The notes under the pieces: generated by a model
What the model saw: the letters and a program-made list of their open reading frames with translations, nothing else
Databases searched by the model: none
Told to the model about the DNA's origin: nothing
Origin: Acidulodesulfobacterium sp021802425
Lineage (GTDB): Bacteria; SZUA-79; Acidulodesulfobacterales; Acidulodesulfobacteraceae
Direction of reading: 5' to 3'
Assembly: GCA_021802425.1 (NCBI GenBank)
Contig: JAJZXJ010000009.1
Location: 4,005 to 68,004, forward strand
DNA length: 64,000 bases
Shown: piece after piece, positions 52,270 to 61,072 of the stretch
How the letters are laid out: each line of letters opens with the position of its first letter
Position numbering within the stretch: the first letter of the stretch is position 1
Program-made: the position numbers and the translations under genes

Positions 52270-53943
52270 ATGTTAAAACATGATGTAGTTATTGTAGGGG
52301 CTGGACTTGCGGGCTTAAGGGCCTGCGTCGAGCTTAGAAAAAAAGGAATAGACGCAATAATAGTCAGCAAGGTTTATCCAACAAGGTCTCATTCCGGAGC
52401 GGCGCAAGGAGGAGTCAACGCCGCTTTCGACGAGAACGATTCGTGGGAGTCCCATTTTTTTGACACGGTTAAAGGAAGCGACTATCTTGGAGACCAGGAT
52501 GCCATCGAAATTTTAACAAGCGAAGCCCCCGCAAATATATTAGAGCTTCAAAGGATGGGCGTAGTTTTCAATAGAAACGACCTTGGAGGCATAGCACAGA
52601 GGCCGTTCGGCGGGCAGAGTTTTCCCCGTTCATGCTACTATGCCGATGCGGTCGGGCATATGATGCTTCACGGGCTTTTTGACAATGTTCTTAAATACAA
52701 AACAGAAATATTGTATGAATATTTTGTTACAAGTTTAGTCGTTGACAACGGTAAGATCAGCGGCGTAGTTGCTTATGATATAAAAACAGGGAAGTTCGAA
52801 GGCATTGCTGCAAAGGCCGTATTATTTGCTACCGGCGGTTACGGGCAGGTCTATTCGTCCAACACAAACGCGCTTATAAATACCGGAGACGGAATGGCTG
52901 TTTCGATTAAGGCAGGCGTTCCGCTTATGGATATGGAATTTGTCCAGTTTCACCCTACAACCCTTAAAAGTACAGGAATATTAGTCACCGAGGGTGCAAG
53001 AGGCGAAGGCGCTTACCTGTTAAATTCATTGGGCGTCAGGTTCATGTCTAAATACGCTCCTAAGGCAATGGAACTTGCCCCCAGAGATGTCGTAGCAAGA
53101 GCCGAACAGACCGAGATAAACGAAGGAAGAGGCGTTGACGGGGCTATTTTATTGGATGTCCGCCACCTTGGAAAAGAAAGGATTATGGAGAGGCTTCCCC
53201 AAATAATGCAGCTCTCGATAGATTTTGAAGGCGTCAACCCGATTTACGAGCCGATTCCGATCAGGCCGGGCATGCATTATTCCATGGGCGGTATTAAAAC
53301 TGATTATAACGGTAGAACCGCAATAGAAGGCTACTATTCCGCAGGGGAGTCTGCATGCGTCAGCGTTCATGGGGCAAACAGACTCGGCGGCAATTCTTTA
53401 TTAGATACAGTCGTGTTTGGAAGAAGAGCAGGCATCGATATTGCGGAATATTTAAAAGGCGCCGCATTTACTAAATTTGACGAGTCGCTCATAAAAAGGG
53501 ACGAGGAAATTTTCGAGAAACTTAAAAAATCAAACGGAAAAGAAAGACACGGGCTGTTAAAAGCGGAACTTCAAGAGGAGATGAGGGCTAATGTCGGGGT
53601 CTTCAGGGAAGAGAAGGCTATGAAAAAAGCCGTTAAAAAGATTGAAGAGCTTAAAGAACGCGCCAAAAATATCGGGGTGGACGATAAATCAAAACTGTTT
53701 AACACCGACATTGTCGAGGCTTTTGAGTTTAGCAACATATTATTGATTGCGGAAGTTATCGCAAATGGCGCCATATTAAGAAAAGAATCGAGAGGGGCGC
53801 ATTATAGAAACGATTATCCGGAAAGGGACGATGAAAATTGGCTTAAACATACTCTGGCAACTTTAGGCGATAACGGAAATATAAAATTCGATTTTTCCGA
53901 AGTTTCTATTACGAAGTTTAAGCCTCAACCGAGAACATATTGA
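52270..53943 (+). CDS. sdhA: Succinate dehydrogenase / fumarate reductase flavoprotein subunit
   Basis: 557 residues. FAD-binding VIVGAGLAGLRACVEL, covalent-FAD region TRSHSGAAQGGVNAAF (His flavinylation site), substrate-site GARGEGAYLLN and RPGMHYSMGGIKTD, and GANRLGGNSLLDTVVFG. No Tat signal, so the subunit faces the cytoplasm, unlike the periplasmic MfrA of Campylobacter. AGGGG before the start. Followed by sdhB and a CCG-domain subunit, giving a non-classical SdhABE complex. Confidence 0.95.
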   Translation: MLKHDVVIVGAGLAGLRACVELRKKGIDAIIVSKVYPTRSHSGAAQGGVNAAFDENDSWESHFFDTVKGSDYLGDQDAIEILTSEAPANILELQRMGVVFNRNDLGGIAQRPFGGQSFPRSCYYADAVGHMMLHGLFDNVLKYKTEILYEYFVTSLVVDNGKISGVVAYDIKTGKFEGIAAKAVLFATGGYGQVYSSNTNALINTGDGMAVSIKAGVPLMDMEFVQFHPTTLKSTGILVTEGARGEGAYLLNSLGVRFMSKYAPKAMELAPRDVVARAEQTEINEGRGVDGAILLDVRHLGKERIMERLPQIMQLSIDFEGVNPIYEPIPIRPGMHYSMGGIKTDYNGRTAIEGYYSAGESACVSVHGANRLGGNSLLDTVVFGRRAGIDIAEYLKGAAFTKFDESLIKRDEEIFEKLKKSNGKERHGLLKAELQEEMRANVGVFREEKAMKKAVKKIEELKERAKNIGVDDKSKLFNTDIVEAFEFSNILLIAEVIANGAILRKESRGAHYRNDYPERDDENWLKHTLATLGDNGNIKFDFSEVSITKFKPQPRTY

Positions 53944-53969
53944 TATTTTTGGATAATTTTAAATATAGA

Positions 53970-53997
53970 TATAGGACAGACTTAAGTCTGTCCTATA
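53970..53997. repeat. Perfect 28-bp palindrome between sdhA and sdhB
   Basis: Half-site TATAGGACAGACTT followed by its exact reverse complement. It lies only 15 bp before the sdhB ATG. Shares the ACAGACTTAAGTCTG core with the palindrome at 55907. Confidence 0.9.
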
Positions 53998-54012
53998 TAA
54001 AGGGGTAATATA

Positions 54013-55008
54013 ATGGAATTTAAGGTTAGGACATATAGATTTAATCCCGAGACTTCTGACAAGCCGTATTATAAAGAATACGCGGTACAGGATTTTCCCG
54101 GCATGACCGTTTTGAACGCCTTGATGAAAATAAAATCCGAGATTGACGGGACTTTAAGCTTTAGAAGGTCTTGTAGAAGCGCTATATGCGGTTCATGCGC
54201 CATGAAGATAAACGGCATTTCCAAGCTTGCATGCAAGACTCAGGTAAACCCTGAAATCACAAAATTCGGCATAATTAATGTGGAACCTCTTGCCAATATG
54301 CCCGTCGTCAGGGACCTTATCGTCGAGCAGGAAAGTTTTTTCGATAAAATCAAAGAGATCAGGCCATACCTGTTAGGTCAAAGAGAGGACGAAGAACATC
54401 ATAAGTTTCATGCTTTAAAGGAAGGCGAAAAGATAATACAACCTGTTTATTATAAATCCGAATTTCAAAATTTAACGGGAAATAACGATACCCCGAATTG
54501 CATTTTGTGCGAATGCTGTTATTCCGAATGCGGCGGCGTCGTAGGAAACAAAAATTATTTGGGACCTGCCGCTCTTGCCAAGCTATACAGGTATAGCGAG
54601 GACCCGAGAGACAACGACAGGAACGGCTCCCGCTTAGTAAACGGTTCAAAACCCGACGGCATGTGGGACTGCGTTCATTGCCAGGCATGTGAAGAGTTCT
54701 GTCCAAAAGGGATTTCGCCGGTGAAAGGAATAGTTAAAATGCACGAGAAGGCGATAAAAAATTCCATTAATTTTTCGAGCGGCGCAAAACACATTATTTC
54801 GATAGCCAAATCCATCGAAGAAACAGGAAGGCTAGACGAAGTTAAGGTTGCATTCGATACCGGCGGAATAACAGGGCTTATCAACGATTTGCCTATGGCT
54901 TTCGGCGCGGGATTAAAAGGAAAAATACCTCCCATCAGGCTTAAATTAATCAAAGATATGGATGACATAAGACTTGCATATAAAGAATTAGATCTGGAGG
55001 AAAAATGA
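54013..55008 (+). CDS. sdhB: Succinate dehydrogenase iron-sulfur subunit
   Basis: 331 residues, longer than usual (~240) because of C-terminal helices. [2Fe-2S] ligands CRSAICGSC...C (Cys 54, 59, 62, 74), then CILCECCYSEC (163-173) and CVHCQACEEFCPKG (220-230) for the other clusters. It transfers electrons from SdhA to the CCG subunit. Its stop overlaps the start of the sdhE-like gene by 4 bp (ATGA). Confidence 0.95.
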   Translation: MEFKVRTYRFNPETSDKPYYKEYAVQDFPGMTVLNALMKIKSEIDGTLSFRRSCRSAICGSCAMKINGISKLACKTQVNPEITKFGIINVEPLANMPVVRDLIVEQESFFDKIKEIRPYLLGQREDEEHHKFHALKEGEKIIQPVYYKSEFQNLTGNNDTPNCILCECCYSECGGVVGNKNYLGPAALAKLYRYSEDPRDNDRNGSRLVNGSKPDGMWDCVHCQACEEFCPKGISPVKGIVKMHEKAIKNSINFSSGAKHIISIAKSIEETGRLDEVKVAFDTGGITGLINDLPMAFGAGLKGKIPPIRLKLIKDMDDIRLAYKELDLEEK

Positions 55009-55892
55009 TAAGTTATGCTTATTATCCCGGCTGTGTGGCGCAGGAAAGCGGAAAAGAACTTGATAACGCAACCAAATTTGTCGCAAAAAAGTTGGATATT
55101 AATTTAATTCCTATGCCCGAGGCTTCATGTTGCGGCGGCGGCGTTATCGACGGATTCGATAAAAATTTGAAGCTTTTTATAAACGGCAGAACACTGGCTT
55201 TGGCGGAAAAGGAAGGGCTTGACATATTAACCATCTGCAATACCTGCACTTTAACCCTTAGCGAAGTTAACGAGGAGCTTATAAATAATAGGGAATCTTT
55301 AGATAAGACAAACGAATATCTTGCGCAAATCGGCCTTAAATATTCGGGCAAGGTTAGAATAAAGCACCTGTTGTATGCTATAAGGGACGACATAGGTTTT
55401 GATAATCTTAAGAAAAAAGCGGTAAAAAGTTTAAAAGGGATTAATATCGCCCCATTTTACGGCTGTCATATATTGAGACCCTCAAGCGTTGTTAAATTTG
55501 ACGATGTCGAAAACCCGCAGGGATTCGAAGAATTAATAAAGGCGTTGGGCGGAGAACCGGTATCTTATGTTCGAAGAACAAAATGCTGCGGTTTTCAAAC
55601 GATACTTGTCAACGAAGCCACATCCACTTCCTTAGCGGGAAACGCCATTTTTGAAGCTCAGGAGAAAGGGGCGGATGTTATGGTTACCCCATGTCCATTA
55701 TGCCATTTAAGCCTCGACACATATCAGACCGTTGCGGCCAGAAGTATCAATAAAAAATTATCGCTGCCGATAACGCACCTTCCGCAGCTGATAGGGATTG
55801 CGTTAGGGGGGGATTATGCCGAAATGGGGTTCTCACGGCATAATGTTTCGCTTAGGTCCGTAATGGCAAAAGTTAGACAAAACGAAATTTAA
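55005..55892 (+). CDS. CCG-domain subunit of a non-classical succinate dehydrogenase (SdhE/SdhC-like)
   Basis: 295 residues, two CCG modules: YYPGC...SCCGGG...CNTC and YGCH...KCCGFQ...CPLCH. Subunits of this kind replace the cytochrome b anchor in archaeal and campylobacterial (SdhABE/MfrABE) complexes and bind the membrane with amphipathic segments. No SdhC/SdhD-type helical genes are nearby. Similar in layout to the HdrB-like protein at 27101 but clearly a separate gene. Confidence 0.9.
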   Translation: MISYAYYPGCVAQESGKELDNATKFVAKKLDINLIPMPEASCCGGGVIDGFDKNLKLFINGRTLALAEKEGLDILTICNTCTLTLSEVNEELINNRESLDKTNEYLAQIGLKYSGKVRIKHLLYAIRDDIGFDNLKKKAVKSLKGINIAPFYGCHILRPSSVVKFDDVENPQGFEELIKALGGEPVSYVRRTKCCGFQTILVNEATSTSLAGNAIFEAQEKGADVMVTPCPLCHLSLDTYQTVAARSINKKLSLPITHLPQLIGIALGGDYAEMGFSRHNVSLRSVMAKVRQNEI

Positions 55893-55906
55893 TATAAATA
55901 TAATAG

Positions 55907-55934
55907 AAGGGGGCAGACTTAAGTCTGCCCCCTT
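55907..55934. repeat. Perfect 28-bp palindrome after the sdhE-like gene
   Basis: Half-site AAGGGGGCAGACTT followed by its exact reverse complement, then AAAAATAAATAAAAAAAGG. It can act as a terminator of the sdh operon. Confidence 0.9.
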
Positions 55935-55962
55935 AAAAATAAATAAAAAAAGGAAGGTTCAG

Positions 55963-56259
55963 ATGTCAGACAATATAAATTTAGTTCTTAAAGCCCTTAA
56001 AGGTCTTTCGATTATAGCGCAGGAAAAATTGGACGATTATGTGGATATATCGGATGAGGAGAGCAGGGAAGCCGCCGACCAAATTATTGAAACCGTAAAA
56101 TATGAATCAGGCGTTATATTTAAGTCTATAAAAGAAAAGTTAGCCGACATTTTACTTGACGAAATGCATTTTGCTTCAACTTATGATATTGAAGAATTAA
56201 CAAGGAAGATTCAAAAATTAGAAAGCAAATTAGACGAATTATCCAATAAAATTAAGTAG
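55963..56259 (+). CDS. Small coiled-coil protein, unknown function
   Basis: 98 residues with a GGAAGG ribosome site. All-helical, acidic in the first half (DDYVDISDEESREAADQIIE), with a leucine-heptad C-terminus (IEELTRKIQKLESKLDELSNKIK) typical of a coiled coil. It loosely recalls phasin-like or phage-shock-type small proteins, but I do not recognise a family. It lies after the sdh operon, behind a palindrome that may end the operon transcript. Confidence 0.6.
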   Translation: MSDNINLVLKALKGLSIIAQEKLDDYVDISDEESREAADQIIETVKYESGVIFKSIKEKLADILLDEMHFASTYDIEELTRKIQKLESKLDELSNKIK

Positions 56260-56326
56260 AGTATTTTTGCGTTTCAGGTTAAAACCCTTCCTAATTTCCG
56301 CTTCCTCCGTGGAATGACGGCGGAAA

Positions 56327-57700
56327 TTAAGCAGAGTATTTTTTATATTCTATAAGTACTTCGACATTGGTTTTTATTTCAAAGTAGTCTCTTATACTTG
56401 ACCGTAAATGCTTTATATCTTCCATTCCAAATATCTTTCCCTTATTATTTGTGAAAAAAATGAAAGTGGGTATGTTTTCTCCGGCCTTTTGGGCGCCGTA
56501 AGCTATATATTTGAAGAGCCGCCCTCTTTTCTCGCTGCTCTTTGAATCTATTATAAATTTATTGACATCTTTTGTTTTGATTTTTACCTTTTTCGCATCG
56601 TTTATTTCAACGGATAAATCTATCAGCCTGTTAAGGTTTTTATTTGTTTTAGAAGATATAAAAATAAAGGGCGTTTCCGAAAATTCTTTTAACCTTAGCT
56701 TAATATCTTTTTTGAGTTCGGAAACTTGAATATTTTCGTTTCTTAAGTCCCATTTGGTAAAGGCGGCTATAAACGGTTTTTTTTCTAAATTTATCATTTT
56801 TAACAAAGATAAATCGTCATGCGTTATTCCTGCCGTAATATCTATAAAGACAATTATGACATCCGCCCTTTTTATCTGGTTTAAGCTTTGTTTTTGAAAG
56901 CCCTCAGAATAAATATCCAGCTTTGATTTTTTTCTTATCCCTGAGGTATCGATTATAGTTATTATAAGGTTTTTATATTTAAGGTAAGTATCGATTGAAT
57001 CCCTTGTTGTGCCGGGTTTTTCATCGGTAAACAGCAAATCTTCCCTTATAATTGAATTTATAAAAGTTGATTTGCCGCTGTTGGGTCTGCCGACGATTGC
57101 AATCTTTAAGCCGCTTTCGTAAAAATCTCTTGGCGGTTTATTCGAACCCTTTATTTCCTTGGCGATTTGCTCTAAAAGGTCGTCTATGCCAAACCCGTTT
57201 TCGGCGCTTATCGCAATAGCTTTTTTAATGCCGAGGGACGAAAATTCGGCGTATGCGTTTTCAATATTTTTTAAAGAATCGACTTTGTTTATCACAAGGA
57301 TAATCGCCCCTCCCTTCCCTTCAGGCGGCGGAGTAATGTTTTTAATAAGGTGAAGATAAATTTCTTTATCTTCGGGTATCATGCCGTTTTTAAAATCTAC
57401 GACAAAAAGAATAACCTTCGCCTTTTTGGCGTAATTAAAGACGCGCTCCCGTACCTTTTTTTCCAATGAGCGAAGCTCTAACGACGTTTCATTGGAAGAA
57501 TACAGATTAAACCCGCCGCTATCTGAAACGAAAAAATTGACCCCGTTATATGAGGCAGGTTTAATGTTTAAATCGAGTGTTGTGCCTGCAATCTTTGAAG
57601 TTAACGCGTGCGAACCTCCCAATATTTTATTAAAAATAGTAGATTTGCCGACATTAGGCCTTCCGACGAGGATTACTAGAGAATCGTTATTTTTTATCAT
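56327..57700 (-). CDS. der: Ribosome-associated GTPase Der
   Basis: 457 residues with two tandem GTPase domains: GRPNVGKSTIFNKI (about 12) with NKVD, and GRPNSGKSTFINSI (about 188) with TKWDL, plus a C-terminal KH-like domain. DTSGIRKKSK and VSDSGGFNL mark the switch II regions. Acts in 50S subunit assembly. The start overlaps the rnc stop by 14 bp. It is the last gene of the minus-strand operon. Confidence 0.95.
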   Translation of the reverse strand: MIKNNDSLVILVGRPNVGKSTIFNKILGGSHALTSKIAGTTLDLNIKPASYNGVNFFVSDSGGFNLYSSNETSLELRSLEKKVRERVFNYAKKAKVILFVVDFKNGMIPEDKEIYLHLIKNITPPPEGKGGAIILVINKVDSLKNIENAYAEFSSLGIKKAIAISAENGFGIDDLLEQIAKEIKGSNKPPRDFYESGLKIAIVGRPNSGKSTFINSIIREDLLFTDEKPGTTRDSIDTYLKYKNLIITIIDTSGIRKKSKLDIYSEGFQKQSLNQIKRADVIIVFIDITAGITHDDLSLLKMINLEKKPFIAAFTKWDLRNENIQVSELKKDIKLRLKEFSETPFIFISSKTNKNLNRLIDLSVEINDAKKVKIKTKDVNKFIIDSKSSEKRGRLFKYIAYGAQKAGENIPTFIFFTNNKGKIFGMEDIKHLRSSIRDYFEIKTNVEVLIEYKKYSA

Positions 57701-58394
57701 AAGATTGAGATTGAGATTGAGATTGGGTATGGGTTTGGGTTTGCAATGTCTTTAAAGCCTCGGATGCGGCAATCTGTTCGGCAAATTTTTTGGATAAGCC
57801 GCTTCCGTACCCTAATATTTTATTATTTATGTTAACGCATATCGTAAAAATAGCGCGGTGGTCCGGCCCCTCTTTTTTTATTGTATAATATTTTGGCACG
57901 GTATTGTACTGTTTTTGAACAAGTTCCTGCAATATTGTTTTAAAGTCCTTATTTTTAAAAATTTCTTCGTTTACTTTTGGCATTAACCGGGATAAATGTT
58001 CTAAAAATACCTCTTTTGCCTTATTATAAGACGAGTCCAAAAATATCGCCCCCATTACAGCCTCATAAACATTGCCGATAATCCTTTTATTTTTTTGTTC
58101 CTCGATATTTTCCATTAATATAAATCCGGGAATTTTTAAATTATTGGCAATTTTGTATAAATTCTCGAGACTGACTATTACAGAACGCCTTCTCGAAAGC
58201 TCGCCCTCCGATAAATCTTCAAAATTCAGATAAAGATATTCGGAGACAATTGCGCCTATAACGGCATCCCCCAGAAACTCAAGCCTTTCGTAATTATATT
58301 CGGGGTTATAAGATTTATGGGTCAGCGCCAGCGTGATAAGCTCTTCGTCGTTAAAGTAATAACCTATCCTTTTTTCGATATCTTCAAAATTCAT
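57687..58394 (-). CDS. rnc: Ribonuclease III
   Basis: 235 residues. N-terminal nuclease domain with LTHKSYNPEYNYERLEFLGDA (catalytic acidic box) and C-terminal double-stranded RNA-binding domain (about 155-220). The last ~18 residues are a repeat-encoded tail (TQTHTQSQSQSQSYDKK) with no known role, produced by a hexanucleotide repeat. Processes rRNA and structured mRNAs. Overlaps der by 14 bp. Confidence 0.95.
   Translation of the reverse strand: MNFEDIEKRIGYYFNDEELITLALTHKSYNPEYNYERLEFLGDAVIGAIVSEYLYLNFEDLSEGELSRRRSVIVSLENLYKIANNLKIPGFILMENIEEQKNKRIIGNVYEAVMGAIFLDSSYNKAKEVFLEHLSRLMPKVNEEIFKNKDFKTILQELVQKQYNTVPKYYTIKKEGPDHRAIFTICVNINNKILGYGSGLSKKFAEQIAASEALKTLQTQTHTQSQSQSQSYDKK
57703..57744. 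repeat. Hexanucleotide tandem repeat at the rnc/der junction
   Basis: GATTGA repeats (about 3.5 units) followed by GTTTGG/GTATGG variants. It encodes the Thr/Gln/Ser tail of RNase III and lies directly upstream of the der start. Unit length six keeps the frame if copy number varies. Confidence 0.8.
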
Positions 58395-58407
58395 ATTGTA
58401 TCGTATA

Positions 58408-58432
58408 GGGGACAGATTTGAAATCTGTCCCC
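58408..58432. repeat. 25-bp palindrome between mtaB and rnc
   Basis: GGGGACAGATTT-g-AAATCTGTCCCC, in the 49-bp gap. Same family core as at 449, 53970 and 55907. No T run follows on the minus strand, so it is not an obvious terminator. Confidence 0.9.
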
Positions 58433-58443
58433 ATAATCATATT

Positions 58444-59853
58444 TTAAATAAAATCCTCGAATGCGATTAATACTTCGTCTTTAGCGTATAAATCTTCGGT
58501 TTCTATAATTTTACCTTTAAACAATTTGCCTGGAGGTATCGTTAAATTAGCCCGGGACAGCTTTGCCTTTATATAATTTGAACTCACTGCCTTATTGCCG
58601 GGAAGACTTAAAAATTCCAGCGATTTATTTTTAAATTTAAGGTGGAAATCTATTTTCTTTTGCAGAGAAATTTCCATAATTTTATTAGTTCTTTGTTTTA
58701 TAACCCGTCCGTCAATCTTCGGTTTCATTAAATAGGCTTTGGTGCCGGGCCTGTCCGAATATGAAAAAGCGTGAATGTAATATATCGGCAATCTGCTCAG
58801 GCTGCCCGCGGCGTCTAAAAAATATTCTTCCGTTTCGCCCGGGAATCCGCTTATAATGTCGGTGCCTATCGCCGCATCTTTGATTTTATCTGTTAATTTT
58901 TCGACAATTTTCATATAGTCCTCAAAATTATAATGCCTGTTCATAAGCGCAAGTATTTTGTTTGAAGCGCTTTGCAGGGGAATATGAAAATGGTTTTGTA
59001 TTTTCTTGCTATTTGCAAAAATTTCGATTAGTTCGTCGTCGATATAAATCGGGTCGATAGAGCTTATTCTGATTTTTATCGGGATATTTAATTCCTCGAT
59101 TCTTTTTAATAATTCCTTAAATCCCTGCCCCTTTCCGTTTTTGTCCGCCCGGATTTTACTTTCGTATGAGCCTATATTTACGCCCGTAAGTATAACCTCT
59201 TTATAACCGAGGGTATTAAATTCCTTAACGGAATTTAATACGGCTTTAATATCTAAAGACCACTTTACGGGTCTTGCTTTCGGTATAATACAAAATGAAC
59301 ATTCCGTTTCGCACCCCTCCTGTATTTTCAGGTAGGGTCTTACCCTCTTTTGATTTAATATAGTACTGGGGAGCGTTTCCGAGGCAGTTTTTAACAATCC
59401 TGCCTTCCTGATATTATCGATTAATTTTATAAACGGACGCCCTGAGAAATCTTTTTTATTAAGCTCTGCCGAGCATCCGGTTAATATGAGGCGGCTTTCG
59501 GGATAATTTCTTCTAATCTTTCGTATGATTTTATTTGTATAAGTATCGGCCTTTTCGGTTACGGAACAGGTATTTAAGAAAAACAGTTGAATATTTTTTG
59601 GATTGGATTTAAGGTTTAAATGCATATTTTGAGCGGTTAAATCAGGTTCCACGATATTTATGTTTAATTGCTTAAACATTTCCTCGAATTGAGACGATTC
59701 AAACTGGTTAAGCTTGCAGCCTAAGGAGATAAAAGCGCAATTGACGGGGCCGTTACCGTCTTGAATGCCCCTAAGGTCATCAAGATTTAAATTGAACGAT
59801 TCGAGTATTCCGTCTTTTATGTCAGTTATGTTATTAGTTTCTATTTTTTCCAT
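58444..59853 (-). CDS. mtaB: tRNA t6A37 methylthiotransferase
   Basis: 469 residues, radical SAM methylthiotransferase. N-terminal UPF0004 domain starts at AFISLGCKLNQFESSQFEEMF (the CKxNQxES form is typical of MtaB), radical SAM motif CETECSFCIIPKARP, and a C-terminal TRAM-like stretch (about 400-469). It has ~35 extra residues before the conserved domain. mnmA lies 15 bp upstream on the same strand, so two tRNA thiolation genes are coupled. Confidence 0.9.
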   Translation of the reverse strand: MEKIETNNITDIKDGILESFNLNLDDLRGIQDGNGPVNCAFISLGCKLNQFESSQFEEMFKQLNINIVEPDLTAQNMHLNLKSNPKNIQLFFLNTCSVTEKADTYTNKIIRKIRRNYPESRLILTGCSAELNKKDFSGRPFIKLIDNIRKAGLLKTASETLPSTILNQKRVRPYLKIQEGCETECSFCIIPKARPVKWSLDIKAVLNSVKEFNTLGYKEVILTGVNIGSYESKIRADKNGKGQGFKELLKRIEELNIPIKIRISSIDPIYIDDELIEIFANSKKIQNHFHIPLQSASNKILALMNRHYNFEDYMKIVEKLTDKIKDAAIGTDIISGFPGETEEYFLDAAGSLSRLPIYYIHAFSYSDRPGTKAYLMKPKIDGRVIKQRTNKIMEISLQKKIDFHLKFKNKSLEFLSLPGNKAVSSNYIKAKLSRANLTIPPGKLFKGKIIETEDLYAKDEVLIAFEDFI

Positions 59854-59868
59854 ATTTAATAAAACTAT

Positions 59869-60951
59869 TTACGATATTATTCCGCCGCCGACAACCTTAA
59901 GCCCGGAATATAAAACTGCGGATTGTCCCGGGGTTATAAATTTGACGGGTTCGTCAAATAATACTTTAACATCCTCATTTTCCAAAACAAAGGCTTTACA
60001 TTTATAATCCGGCGAAGAATATCTTATTTTAACGGTTAAATCCATTTTATTAAGCTCCGCCCCGCCGCACGGGTTAATAAAATTAAAATCTTTTATATAT
60101 AATTCGCTATTATAGCAATTTTCCAAGTTTCCGACAATTATCTCATTGGTATCCGCAGATATTTTTACGACATATAAGGGCGATTTTGAAGGTAAGCCAA
60201 GCCCCTTTCTTTGCCCGACCGTATAGTTAAAAATGCCGTTGTGCTCGCCTACAATATCGCCCCTTAAATTTTTTATAAGCCCCTTATTTTTAGAAAGTTT
60301 AATCTGTTTCTCGATGAATCCGGAGTAGGTTCCCTCGGAAATAAAGCATAAATCCACGCTGTCTTTTTTGTTTGATATTTGGCTAAAACCCGCTTCCAAA
60401 GCGATTTTCCTTGTATATTCCTTGTCAAAGCCGCCCACGGGGAAAATAATGCTTTTAAGGCTGTTCCGGGTTAAATTGTAAAGAACATAAGACTGGTCCT
60501 TAAGAACGTTCCTTGACTTTAAAAGGAAATATTGCCCGTTTTTATTTTTTGTTATCCGTGCGTAATGTCCAGTCGCTAAAAACTCCGCGCCTAATTCCTT
60601 AATTCTTTTTAATAAAATATCGAATTTTAGAATGCGGTTACATGAAATACAGGGATTTGGGGTTCTCCCGTTAATATATTCGGAGACGAAAGGAAGGGTA
60701 ACGAAGGTTCTAAACTCTTCTTCAAGATTTATGACAAAATGGGGTATGCCGAGCCTGACGCATACCTTTTTGGCATCAAGAATATCGTCTATACTACAGC
60801 ATGTTTTTGCCTCGGTTTGGCCGGCATTCAATAGGTGCATCGAAACCCCTATTACCCCGTACCCCCTTTCTTTAAGTATCATTGCGCTGACGGAACTGTC
60901 AACGCCTCCCGACATCGCCACCGCAACCGTTCTTTTGGATTTTATAAACAT
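59869..60951 (-). CDS. mnmA: tRNA-specific 2-thiouridylase MnmA
   Basis: 360 residues. PP-loop AMSGGVDSSVSAMILKE near the start, catalytic Cys in PNPCISCNRILKF and DLCFISEGTY, ATGHYARI, and DQSYVLYNL. Makes s2U34 in tRNAs for Lys, Glu and Gln, taking sulfur that starts from a cysteine desulfurase; that gene is next upstream, separated by a repeat element. Confidence 0.95.
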   Translation of the reverse strand: MFIKSKRTVAVAMSGGVDSSVSAMILKERGYGVIGVSMHLLNAGQTEAKTCCSIDDILDAKKVCVRLGIPHFVINLEEEFRTFVTLPFVSEYINGRTPNPCISCNRILKFDILLKRIKELGAEFLATGHYARITKNKNGQYFLLKSRNVLKDQSYVLYNLTRNSLKSIIFPVGGFDKEYTRKIALEAGFSQISNKKDSVDLCFISEGTYSGFIEKQIKLSKNKGLIKNLRGDIVGEHNGIFNYTVGQRKGLGLPSKSPLYVVKISADTNEIIVGNLENCYNSELYIKDFNFINPCGGAELNKMDLTVKIRYSSPDYKCKAFVLENEDVKVLFDEPVKFITPGQSAVLYSGLKVVGGGIIS

Positions 60952-60969
60952 TTTTATCGGCTTGTCCCC

Positions 60970-61040
60970 ACCCGCTCCAGCTGGAAAGTTTCAAAGAAAC
61001 TTCACGAGTGTCGTCAGACACGAGAGCGAAGCGGTAATCT
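60970..61040. repeat. Dispersed structured element, copy 3
   Basis: CCGCTCCAGCTGG, GAAAGTTTC/GAAACTTC, then hairpin GTGTC-gtca-GACAC, then GAGAGCGAAGCGGTAATC. It shares most of its sequence with copy 1; the second hairpin has a different sequence but the same pairing. Confidence 0.8.
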
Positions 61041-61072
61041 ATATAATCAAATACCATTAAACTTAATAATTT

